DNA of 15,559 nt from Prevotellaceae bacterium. GTDB lineage: Bacteria > Bacteroidota > Bacteroidia > Bacteroidales > UBA932. The notes below the pieces were generated by a model. That model did not search any database. It was given only the letters and a program-made list of their open reading frames with translations, and had not been told where the DNA came from. Location of the stretch: NCBI GenBank assembly GCA_031288885.1, contig JAITQP010000080.1:1-15559 (forward strand). The letters are read 5' to 3'. Below, one piece after another: positions 7,715 through 14,978 of the stretch; within the stretch, counting starts at the first letter, position 1; every line of letters begins with the position of its first letter. The position numbers and the translations under genes were made by a program.

Positions 7715-10296
7715 GAGGAAAACGTTATAATTAGTTCAAAGCCATCTGTATATTTAGGATTATATGATATTTTTCCTTTCAAATTATCTTCAACAATTCG
7801 TTTTACATGACTCAAACCAAGTCCAGCGCCTTTCGTAGTTGTTATTCCCTCTTCAAAAATCATACTATAGTTAGATATTAAGCTATCTAATGGTTTGCCA
7901 ATATCTTTTATGGATAAGCATGTTTTAGCATTATCTATATAAAATTCAAATATTATTTTTAATGCTTTTTTCTTTCTTGAATTACTTAAAATGTTATCTA
8001 TTGCAGTACACAATTCAATTGGCTCAAACGTCTTAACAAAAGATATATTATTACTAATAAATTCAATATCAATATCGTCATATAATATTTTATATATATC
8101 TTCCAGATAAACCCTGATATAATTCACAATATCTTCTTTTGTTTCAATAAGTGCCTCTAAAAAATTAGATTTTGTCGTAAAGCGTGTCAAGGTCGAAATT
8201 TTTTCATTAGCAAAGCTGACTCCTTTTATAAAGCTAAGTAACTCTTTATTAGGAATGGTTTCTCCAGAATCCATTTTGCGCTTTAACAAAAGTATTTTCT
8301 TTGAAATGTCATCTGAATATACCCCAATAATATGATTAGAGTCACGCAAGTCTTTATACTCTATCGTATCTGCAGCTCTACTACGTTTGATTTGTTCTTC
8401 TCGCTTTTTGACAGTATTTTCTGCTTCTTTCCTTTTCTTTTCTTCCTCTTTTGCCCTTTGTTCGGCCTTTAGCTTCTCGTTTTCTGCCTTAATCCGTTCA
8501 TTCTCTGCTCTAACTCTATCAAATTCTGCCTTTTGCCTTTTTTCTTCTTCCTTTTTTGCCCTTTGTTCGGCTTTCCATTTTTCCTCTTCTGCATCCCTTG
8601 CTCGTTTCTCCGCCTCTTTCCGTTTTTGTTCTTCTTCGAGGGCTCTTCTTTCTGCGTCTTCTTTTTCTTGTTGCAATTTACGGAAAGCCGCTTCTGTGCG
8701 GGTAATAGTTTGGTGCAACTCCGAATCTCCGGTTGTTTCTGCAATTTTCTCCAAGTCTTTAATGAACTTGGGTTGAACTTCTTCCAAATTTTCGTTAATT
8801 ACATCAACCAAATCTTTGTTGAATTCTACTATTTCGACATCTCTTTCATCAGATAGGTTCCTAATCAAACGGATAAAGTCTATTTTACTTCCAACATTTG
8901 ATTTAGCAATGGAAACATCTTCGGAATCTTTATCCTTTAATAATAGTTCGTCCCGAAATTTTTGTGCATCATCATCTGATTTGAAATACGTATTCCTTTT
9001 AAACGCTTCTCCCCATAGGACGCCAGTAACATACCTCTCTAATCTTTTAAATCCTTTCAGAAAAAAGACATCTATTAGCTGTCGGTATCCGTTTGTTTCA
9101 ACTAACCCTCCATCACGGCTGGAAACTTCTTTAAATTGTCCTGTATTATCTGTGGTAATATCAACCCGCCCAAATAAATCTCTCGAAGACAAGAATCGAT
9201 TATAACCTTGTTGTGCCCTAAAGTCAAGCCCCCAGCTATCATCACCTGTATTTCCGTATGGTTGCACCCTAAAGCCATTTTTGAACAGAAAGATAGAACC
9301 ATAATTAACAGGCTCAACACCCATTTTCTTTGTAAAATTAAACTTTGCGCTACGGTTTAGATAGTACAAATTAATTGAGAGGTTATCTATGAAAGGATTA
9401 AACTTATTTTTTTCTTTAATATGATATATAAGTGTTTCCCTATCAATCAATTTTGTTTCTATTGTACTATTATCTATCCTTACAACTATTTGGGTCGTTT
9501 TCAATTTAAAAATATCAATTATAGAATTGTTTATTTTCCCATTGATTTTATCCCTATCTATATATTTAGCTACATCATTTCCATTCTTATCTTTTTTGAG
9601 AGCATTATCTTCTTGTCTTTCCCGTTCACAAATAATTTCAATGTTAAAATCCGTAGTTTCTGAAAACGGATTAATTAATTTCTCAAGTGAATGTTTTAAA
9701 GCTGTTATTTTTCCCCTGTCCCAATCTTCTGTGTTTTCAATTTCTAAAATTGTACCATGTTTAGAATTATTTGGAAATTTTAAAGGATACTTGTCAAGTG
9801 TATGATGAGGCACCTTAACTTTTTCAAAATCTTCCTTTTGATCTTTCTCAAATTCATTCCAACTTATTGTTAGCTGCTCAATTAATTGACCTTCTTTTTG
9901 TGTTGTCAGAATTAAATTACTTCCAAGTCTATCGCAAGAAAAGCGTCCAATTCCTTTGGCGCCTGCGTAATATTTTCGTACATTGATTTTATCGCGATAG
10001 GATACTCTTTTATCATCTCTATCATCGTCTGAATTTTCTTCAATATCTTCCGTCCCATCATTCTTTGCAGAGTATGCAACCGCCAACCATTTTGCACACA
10101 AGTCGCTATACGACATGCCTTTGCCGTCATCGGAAATGGTGATTTTGTTTTTCTCAAACGTGATAACAACATCATTTGCACGAGCATCATACGAGTTTTT
10201 TACCAGCTCAAAAATGGCAATATTATCATCAGTAATTAAATCTTTACCAATAATATTTTTCAACCCTGTTTTCACTGAAAAATAGAGTTCATCCAT
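7711..10296 (-). CDS. Dual-GHKL protein: MORC/Hsp90-like ATPase, coiled coil, histidine-kinase-type ATPase
   Basis: This 861-residue protein carries two Bergerat-fold ATP sites. The N-terminal one has the N-box ELVKNSYDA (E30, N34, D37), DDGKGM (56-61) and GAKGIGRFS (112-120), like MutL/Hsp90/MORC ATPases. It is followed by an S5-like transducer region containing FKNGFRVQPYG at about 338-348. Residues about 535-640 are an uninterrupted Glu/Lys/Arg/Ala-rich helix, a coiled coil or single alpha-helix. A short dimerisation-like segment with H655 (DSNHIIGVY) precedes a second ATPase with AIDNILSNS (N768/N772), IKDIGKP (798-801) and TKGAGLGLSHV (821-831), the histidine-kinase HATPase_c signature. 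No membrane segment or signal peptide is present, so it is cytoplasmic. The ATG lies 8 nt inside the methyltransferase end. My inference is a sensor kinase for the following receiver protein. Confidence 0.88.
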   Translation of the reverse strand: MDELYFSVKTGLKNIIGKDLITDDNIAIFELVKNSYDARANDVVITFEKNKITISDDGKGMSYSDLCAKWLAVAYSAKNDGTEDIEENSDDDRDDKRVSYRDKINVRKYYAGAKGIGRFSCDRLGSNLILTTQKEGQLIEQLTISWNEFEKDQKEDFEKVKVPHHTLDKYPLKFPNNSKHGTILEIENTEDWDRGKITALKHSLEKLINPFSETTDFNIEIICERERQEDNALKKDKNGNDVAKYIDRDKINGKINNSIIDIFKLKTTQIVVRIDNSTIETKLIDRETLIYHIKEKNKFNPFIDNLSINLYYLNRSAKFNFTKKMGVEPVNYGSIFLFKNGFRVQPYGNTGDDSWGLDFRAQQGYNRFLSSRDLFGRVDITTDNTGQFKEVSSRDGGLVETNGYRQLIDVFFLKGFKRLERYVTGVLWGEAFKRNTYFKSDDDAQKFRDELLLKDKDSEDVSIAKSNVGSKIDFIRLIRNLSDERDVEIVEFNKDLVDVINENLEEVQPKFIKDLEKIAETTGDSELHQTITRTEAAFRKLQQEKEDAERRALEEEQKRKEAEKRARDAEEEKWKAEQRAKKEEEKRQKAEFDRVRAENERIKAENEKLKAEQRAKEEEKKRKEAENTVKKREEQIKRSRAADTIEYKDLRDSNHIIGVYSDDISKKILLLKRKMDSGETIPNKELLSFIKGVSFANEKISTLTRFTTKSNFLEALIETKEDIVNYIRVYLEDIYKILYDDIDIEFISNNISFVKTFEPIELCTAIDNILSNSRKKKALKIIFEFYIDNAKTCLSIKDIGKPLDSLISNYSMIFEEGITTTKGAGLGLSHVKRIVEDNLKGKISYNPKYTDGFELIITFSS
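8380..8700 (-). repeat. Internal reiteration in the coiled-coil coding stretch
   Basis: The codons for the charged helix repeat themselves. AEQRAK-EEEKR-KAE-type blocks occur at residues 576-591 and 611-626, and an 18-bp plus-strand string, TTTTGCCCTTTGTTCGGC, appears near 8448 and again near 8556. Such repeats allow length change by recombination. Confidence 0.7.
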
Positions 10297-11515
10297 ACCG
10301 CAACCTATTTAAAATCAAACCTGCTTGCTCCCCAAACAAAGGAGGAATAGCATTACCTACTTGTGTATATCGGGGAACTTCTAATTTCCGTAACTTACCA
10401 CCAGTAGTATATTTATCTTTAAATTCAAAATAATCAGGAAAGCCTTGTAGCCTTGCGCACTCTCGGACAGTTAGAATACGTGGTTCGCAGTAGTGAATCA
10501 TGTCGTCGGGATGCGAAGTTACGGTTGGCGATTGCTCATGAGGTTGCAGAGGAACTAAGACTTGTGTGGTGATACCAAGTTTTGTCTTTAAATCCTTGCC
10601 GATATCTTTGCACTCATGCGTGGTTGACTGTATATACTGTAGCCTTGCAATTACTTTATCCGTTTGCTTTGCAAAGCTATGGCTATTTGGAAACAGCTGT
10701 TTTTTAGTTTTTTCCCTTACAAAATGTTGATATTTTGATGCGACAACTTTATATACTCCACTTTTAAATCCTTTTCTATCGGGAGTATCAATAACCCCAC
10801 TATCGCTAATTAAGTCCGACAAAGCGTCCTCAACGGTAGGATTTACTTCAAGCTTCTTTTGCTTTAAGAATTTGAATTTATTTTCCTCTAACTCCCTAAA
10901 AAACGACTTTGCCCTCTCCTCACTCGACCCCTTTATATCATTCCGGATACCTACCAAAATGAAACGGGTACGCTTTTGTGGAATACCATAATCGCCAAAA
11001 TTCACCAATTGTCCATATACATTATAGCCCTCTTCACTAAGTCTTGAAGTTACAATTTGAGAGTACTTTTTACAATTAGCAGCATTATTACGAAACTCCA
11101 TTGTAAAACCTTTTACATTCTCAAAAAAAATGATGTCAGGTTTTACTAATGACACAAATTTGACATAGGAATCTATCAACTTATTACGTTCGTCATTCTC
11201 GTTGCGTCGCCCTGCGATGGAAAAACCCTGACATGGGGGACCGCCGGCTACTAACGTCACTTTTCCACGGAGTTTCTTCAATTCAGTGGCATACTGATCA
11301 ATTACAACATTAATATCATGCGCTTGTTGAGGTAACCATTTGGGCCATTTGAAGTGTCTTGCCCCATCTATCAGGTTAAACTCCAATGTTTTGAATGCTT
11401 GTGGACTTCTCTCAATGGCAAAAAGTCCTTTCCATCCGGCATTATGCAAACCTAAAGACAAACCACCACAGCCGGCGAAAAGGTCAATATATGTTTTCTT
11501 TTGGTGTCTTCCCAT
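10289..11515 (-). CDS. DNA (cytosine-5)-methyltransferase, Dcm family
   Basis: This enzyme transfers a methyl group from S-adenosylmethionine to C5 of a target cytosine in DNA. The start chosen is the ATG at 11515 (408 residues); a TTG two codons upstream at 11521 is the alternative. All core motifs are visible: motif I DLFAGCGGLSLG (about 11-22), motif IV GGPPCQGFS with catalytic C95, motif VI ENV (132-134), motif VIII QKRTR (180-184), motif IX TVRECARLQGFP (about 349-360) and motif X QVGNAIPP (about 385-392). The target-recognition region lies at about 195-330, so the recognised site cannot be read off. It is the first gene of the island operon, with a near-consensus promoter about 90 nt upstream. 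No restriction endonuclease or Vsr nuclease gene accompanies it. Confidence 0.96.
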   Translation of the reverse strand: MGRHQKKTYIDLFAGCGGLSLGLHNAGWKGLFAIERSPQAFKTLEFNLIDGARHFKWPKWLPQQAHDINVVIDQYATELKKLRGKVTLVAGGPPCQGFSIAGRRNENDERNKLIDSYVKFVSLVKPDIIFFENVKGFTMEFRNNAANCKKYSQIVTSRLSEEGYNVYGQLVNFGDYGIPQKRTRFILVGIRNDIKGSSEERAKSFFRELEENKFKFLKQKKLEVNPTVEDALSDLISDSGVIDTPDRKGFKSGVYKVVASKYQHFVREKTKKQLFPNSHSFAKQTDKVIARLQYIQSTTHECKDIGKDLKTKLGITTQVLVPLQPHEQSPTVTSHPDDMIHYCEPRILTVRECARLQGFPDYFEFKDKYTTGGKLRKLEVPRYTQVGNAIPPLFGEQAGLILNRLRYG

Positions 11516-11605
11516 TTTCAAATGTCTAATTTTTATTCTACCAACTGCTTTAAGTTTGTTTTATTTGTTATTTTATTTGTCAAGCTATTTTATTGGTAGC
11601 GTTTG

Positions 11606-11637
11606 CAAAAGTAATGATAATAAATTGAATGTTCAAA
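11606..11637 (-). promoter_or_regulatory. Bacteroidetes-type promoter of the island operon
   Basis: On the minus strand a -33 TTTG (11637-11634), a 20-nt spacer, and a -7 TACTTTTG (11613-11606, consensus TAnnTTTG) match the primary sigma-factor promoter of Bacteroidetes. Transcription would start near 11600, leaving an AT-rich leader of about 85 nt with two TTTTATTTGT repeats (plus-strand reading, 11559-11568 and 11571-11580). Confidence 0.75.
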
Positions 11638-11682
11638 AAAAATACAACCTTTTAAAATACAAAATGAGCATATTTCTCAATG

Positions 11683-11842
11683 TTATCGCTTTTGCGGTTG
11701 AGTCAACTCCCTGCCTTTGAACTTTCTGATAAGCATTTTGACGGTTACATTGCTGTGTCTGTACTCCAAAAATCTCGTGTCTTGTTCGAACTGCAACTTA
11801 TAACTTGTGAGGTTCGTTTTTCTCAACTTCTCCGTATTTCAT
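11683..11842 (-). pseudogene. Possible small frameshifted reading frame upstream of the methyltransferase gene
   Basis: An ATG at 11842 on the minus strand opens a 14-codon frame (MKYGEVEKNEPHKL, stop). The overlapping next frame then continues about 40 codons, QFEQDTRFLEYRHSN and so on, to a TAA at 11685-11683. Removing one T would join them into one basic product of about 52 residues. It could be the remnant of a small regulator or of an older gene at this site. Support is limited to composition and to a promoter-like box just upstream. I recognise no family. Confidence 0.25.
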
Positions 11843-11867
11843 TTGCTTGTTTTTGCAAGCAAAGGTA
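11842..11867 (-). promoter_or_regulatory. Second promoter-like box overlapped by a perfect palindrome
   Basis: On the minus strand TACCTTTG (11867-11860) fits the -7 consensus TAnnTTTG, but no clear -33 TTTG is found. Its last four bases begin a perfect inverted repeat, TTTGCTTG (11863-11856), a 6-nt CAAAAA loop, then CAAGCAAA (11849-11842). A repressor site overlapping the start region is one reading; an RNA hairpin at the 5' end is another. Confidence 0.4.
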
Positions 11868-12013
11868 TGAAAAATAATCGCTTGTTATTTTGTTGAATAT
11901 GGCATTTATTGTTTTGAACTACTTAGAATAATAGTAAAATACTGATAAACAAAATCGTTCGAACGTTTCCAGATTGTTACTTAAGGATACTTTCCGGTGA
12001 CACAAAAAATGTT
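11868..12013. other. AT-rich spacer at the right edge of the island
   Basis: No gene is supported here. The perfect 10-bp palindrome CGTTCGAACG (11956-11965) is the only notable local structure. I found no convincing direct repeats marking an integration junction. Confidence 0.5.
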
Positions 12014-12045
12014 TTTTAGACGATAAAAACTTTGTTGTATATTTG
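12014..12045 (+). promoter_or_regulatory. Probable promoter of tgt
   Basis: TATATTTG at 12038-12045 matches TAnnTTTG exactly. The -33 position, 20 nt upstream, reads TTTT rather than TTTG. Transcription would start around 12052, about 40 nt before the tgt start codon. Confidence 0.6.
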
Positions 12046-12093
12046 CAGCAAAAAAATTGTTGACCTTTGTAACAGGGGTATTCTAAGCCGGAT

Positions 12094-13224
12094 TTGAAAT
12101 TCAACCTTCTCCATACCGATTCCGAAACTTCAGCGCGCTGCGGGCGCCTGCGTACGGCGCACGGCGACGTGCTCACGCCTATTTTCATGCCGGTGGGCAC
12201 GGCCGCCACCGTCAAGGGCGTTTTTCACCGCGACTTGGAGCAGGAGGTGGGCGCGGAAATTATTTTGGGCAACACCTACCACCTCTACCTGCGCCCGGGC
12301 GTGGAGACGCTGGAGGCTGCCGGCGGGCTGCACAGGTTTTCGTCGTGGAGCAAGCCGATACTTACCGACAGCGGCGGCTATCAGGTGTTTTCGCTGGCCG
12401 CCAGCCGCAAGCTCTCCGACGAGGGATGCCTGTTTCAGTCGCATATCGACGGGTCGCGGCACCTGTTTACGCCGGAAAGCGTGGTGGATGTTCAGCGCAG
12501 CATTGGCGCAGACGTCATCATGGCGCTCGACGAATGCCCGTCCGGCACGGCTGAGTATGGCTACGCAAAGAAATCGCTGGCGCTCACGCAGCGCTGGCTC
12601 GAGCGGGGCGTAAGCCGCTTTGACGCCACCGCGCCAAAGTACGGGTTTGAGCAAATGTTTTTCCCCATTGTGCAGGGCTGCGTTTATCCGGACTTGCGAA
12701 GGGCTGCCGCCGAGCACGCCGCCGCGCTCAGCAGGGACGGCTACGCAATTGGCGGCTTGGCGGTGGGCGAGCCGGCGGAGCAAATGTACAGGATGGTGGA
12801 GCTGGTCAACCAAATCTTGCCGGCGGACAAGCCGCGCTACCTCATGGGGGTGGGTACGCCGGAAAACCTGCTGGAGGCCATTGCGCTGGGCGTAGATATG
12901 TTTGACTGCGTAATGCCCACCCGCAACGGGCGCAACGGAATGCTGTTCACCTCGCAGGGTACTATCAACATACGCAACCAAAAGTGGGGGCGCGACTTCT
13001 CCCCCATCGACGCGGCGGCGCACACCTTTGTGGATACCACGTACAGCAAGGCCTACCTGCGCCACCTGTTTGTGGCCAACGAAATGCTCGGCGCGCAAAT
13101 TGCCAGCCTGCACAACTTGGGCTTCTACCTGTGGCTGGTGCGCGAGGCGCGGGCGCACATCGCCGCCGGAACGTTTGCCGCGTGGAAGCAAAGCATGGTT
13201 AAAAAAGTGTCATCCCGAATTTAA
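12094..13224 (+). CDS. tgt: Queuine/preQ1 tRNA-guanine transglycosylase
   Basis: The enzyme exchanges guanine-34 in tRNAs with GUN anticodons for preQ1, a step of queuosine biosynthesis. The frame opens after a TAA at 12070-12072 and the first usable start is TTG at 12094. The resulting N-terminus MKFNLLHTDS and the length of 376 residues fit the family. Seen motifs: PIFMPVGT (30-36), GNTYHLYLRPG (59-69), DSGGYQVFS with D92, HIDGS (117-121), GGLAVGE (220-226) and DMFDCVMPTRNGR with the nucleophilic Asp at about D271. The usual CxCxxC zinc ligands near the C-terminus are absent; that stretch (305-318) reads IDAAAHTFVDTTYS. The permease gene starts 12 nt downstream, forming an operon. Confidence 0.97.
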   Translation: MKFNLLHTDSETSARCGRLRTAHGDVLTPIFMPVGTAATVKGVFHRDLEQEVGAEIILGNTYHLYLRPGVETLEAAGGLHRFSSWSKPILTDSGGYQVFSLAASRKLSDEGCLFQSHIDGSRHLFTPESVVDVQRSIGADVIMALDECPSGTAEYGYAKKSLALTQRWLERGVSRFDATAPKYGFEQMFFPIVQGCVYPDLRRAAAEHAAALSRDGYAIGGLAVGEPAEQMYRMVELVNQILPADKPRYLMGVGTPENLLEAIALGVDMFDCVMPTRNGRNGMLFTSQGTINIRNQKWGRDFSPIDAAAHTFVDTTYSKAYLRHLFVANEMLGAQIASLHNLGFYLWLVREARAHIAAGTFAAWKQSMVKKVSSRI

Positions 13225-13236
13225 ACGAGAGAAGCA

Positions 13237-14316
13237 ATGAAAATACTTGACTGGTATATTATAAAAAAATTCTTGAGCTCCTACGTCTTCGCCGTGCTCG
13301 CCATGACGTTTATCATCATCATTTTTGACGTCGCCCAAAAGATAGACAGCTTTGTAACGAAGCAGGCGCCCCTCTCGGCCATCATGTTCGACTTCTACGC
13401 CAACTATGTACCCTACTTTGTCAACATATTCAGCGCCCTGTTTACCTTTATCGCCGTCATATTCTTCACGTCCAAAATGGCCAACCACACGGAGATTGTG
13501 GCCATGCTCTCCAACGGCGTCAGCATGGGGCGCATCATGCGGCCGTACATGATAGTGGCCACGCTGATAATGCTGGCAAACTGCTATCTGGCAAACATCA
13601 TCATTCCTCCGGCCTCCGTCCGCAGGTACAACTTTGAGGTAAAATATTTGAGAAATCCGTACCAAAACAGGGATCGCCACATTCACCGGCAAACGCAGCC
13701 CAGCAACTTTGCCTACCTCGAAAGCTTCAACGTGCGCACCCAAACGGCCTACAACTTTTCGCTGGAGTGCGTAAGCGACAGCGGGCTCGTGTCGAAGCTG
13801 ACCTCGAGCGAAGCCGTGTGGGACACGACAAAGAACGTGTGGCGCGTGTCGCGCTACGTGATACGCACCATTGGCGACAGCGGCGAGGTGATACGCACCG
13901 GAGCATCGCTGGATACGGTGATAAACCTTACGGGAAAGGACTTATCCGTCCGCGTCGACAAGCTGGTGGAAACCATGGGCTACCGCGAGCTGAACGAGTA
14001 CATCAACATGCTGACGCTGCAGGGCGCCTCCAACGTTGACGAGGTGCTCATCGAAAAGCACAAGCGCTTTGCCTACCCCATGGCGAGCGTCATCCTCACC
14101 GTTATTGGCGTTGCGCTCTCGTCGCGCAAAATGCGGGGCGGAATGGGGCTGCACATTGGCTTGGGGGTGGGGCTTAGCTTTGCGTATATACTTTTTCAGC
14201 GGTTTAGCGAAATGTTTGTGCAGGGAGGCTGGCTCACGCCCGCCATTGCCCTGTGGATACCGAACATTTTATTTGCCGTTATTGCCGTTTGGCTCTACAG
14301 AATAACACCGAAGTAG
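13237..14316 (+). CDS. LptF/LptG (YjgP/YjgQ) family permease
   Basis: This 359-residue inner-membrane protein has the LptF/LptG layout. Three N-terminal helices lie at about 12-32, 55-76 and 100-124. A hydrophilic periplasmic domain (about 125-275) is of the beta-jellyroll type, and three C-terminal helices (about 280-355) complete it. KILDWYIIKKFLSSY at the start and KRFAYPMASVILTVIGVALSSRK before the last helices are characteristic. In the LptB2FG complex such proteins extract lipopolysaccharide from the inner membrane for export. Whether this one plays the F or the G role cannot be decided from sequence alone. It lies 12 nt after tgt with GAGAGAAG as a possible ribosome site, an arrangement common in Bacteroidetes. 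Its TAG stop runs into a repeat array. Confidence 0.93.
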   Translation: MKILDWYIIKKFLSSYVFAVLAMTFIIIIFDVAQKIDSFVTKQAPLSAIMFDFYANYVPYFVNIFSALFTFIAVIFFTSKMANHTEIVAMLSNGVSMGRIMRPYMIVATLIMLANCYLANIIIPPASVRRYNFEVKYLRNPYQNRDRHIHRQTQPSNFAYLESFNVRTQTAYNFSLECVSDSGLVSKLTSSEAVWDTTKNVWRVSRYVIRTIGDSGEVIRTGASLDTVINLTGKDLSVRVDKLVETMGYRELNEYINMLTLQGASNVDEVLIEKHKRFAYPMASVILTVIGVALSSRKMRGGMGLHIGLGVGLSFAYILFQRFSEMFVQGGWLTPAIALWIPNILFAVIAVWLYRITPK

Positions 14317-14521
14317 AATTAGGAATTACGAATTAGGAATTACGAATTAATTCCCAATTCTTAATGACGTTGTTGTAGCGATGCCTGTCATTCCGACCGG
14401 AGCGCGCGGAGATGCGAGGAGATTTCCCGCTCCGCTCAAAATAACGGCAAGGGCGGGCGTCATTTCCAATTCGTAATTCCTAATTCGTAATTCCTAATTC
14501 CTAATTCGTAATTCCTAATTC
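14316..14521. repeat. Composite inverted-repeat (MITE-like) element between the permease gene and smpB
   Basis: The left arm is a tandem of the 14-bp unit GAATTAGGAATTAC (14316-14329, 14330-14343, partial to 14349). The right arm (14468-14521) carries the same words in opposite orientation (CTAATTCGTAATTC-type units). An inner pair, AATGACG (14363-14369) with CGTCATT (14458-14464), is also inverted. The core holds GTCATTCCGACCGGAGCG and a GGAGCG/CGCTCC stem (14399-14404/14429-14434). The whole could fold as one imperfect hairpin of about 205 nt. It starts at the last base of the upstream stop codon and ends 4 nt before the smpB ATG. Confidence 0.85.
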
Positions 14522-14525
14522 ATCC

Positions 14526-14978
14526 ATGCATCGTTCATCAAACATAGAGATAAAAAATAAGCGCGCCACCTTTGACTACGAGCTGGTGGAAACGTTCACA
14601 GCCGGCATGGCGCTCACGGGAACAGAGATAAAGGCCATTCGCGAGGGCAAGGCCGCCCTTGCCGACGCGTACTGCATTTTTATCAACGGCGAGCTGTGGG
14701 CAAAAAATATCCACATATCGGAGTACCGCTTTGGCACCTACAGCAACCACAACGCCAAGCGCGACCGCAAGCTGCTGCTGCAAAGGCGGGAGCTGCAAAA
14801 GCTTCTGCGCAAAACCAAGGAAAAGGGCCTGACGATTGTTGCCCTCCGCATCTTTATCAACGAAAAAGGTCTCGCCAAGCTAAGCATTGCCCTCGCCCGA
14901 GGCAAAAAAGCCTACGACAAGCGCGAAAGCATCAAAGAAAAAGACCTGCGCAGGGAAGAGCAGAGAATTAGGAATTAA
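14526..14978 (+). CDS. smpB: SsrA-binding protein (tmRNA-binding)
   Basis: SmpB binds tmRNA and brings it to stalled ribosomes for trans-translation. The 150 residues cover the whole family length. NKRATFDYE (about 11-19), [23 protein letters not shown] (about 27-49) with the conserved Glu-Ile-Lys, [11 protein letters not shown] (about 74-84) and [17 protein letters not shown] near the end are typical. The basic C-terminal tail that enters the mRNA channel is present. The last codons (RIRN, stop TAA) are written by a GAATTAGGAATTAAG repeat array, so the tail appears to have been cut or extended by the repeat. The ATG lies 4 nt after the upstream repeat element and has no Shine-Dalgarno site. 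No tmRNA gene was recognised in the window. Confidence 0.96.
   Translation: MHRSSNIEIKNKRATFDYELVETFTAGMALTGTEIKAIREGKAALADAYCIFINGELWAKNIHISEYRFGTYSNHNAKRDRKLLLQRRELQKLLRKTKEKGLTIVALRIFINEKGLAKLSIALARGKKAYDKRESIKEKDLRREEQRIRN

Noticed and set aside
8387..8856. Plus-strand frames rich in Phe and Ser, looking like membrane proteins
   Set aside because: They are the reverse complement of Glu/Lys-rich coiled-coil codons, which always read as Phe/Leu/Ser.
6788..11515. Classical type II restriction-modification system
   Set aside because: No endonuclease or Vsr gene is found; the two partners are an ATPase/kinase and a receiver–HEPN protein.
11680..11877. Plus-strand 65-codon frame upstream of tgt
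   Set aside because: No start signals or family match; the overlapping minus strand looks slightly more protein-like, and neither is strong.
12130..13191. Minus-strand open frame (353 codons) opposite tgt
   Set aside because: Antisense shadow; tgt is unambiguous on the plus strand.
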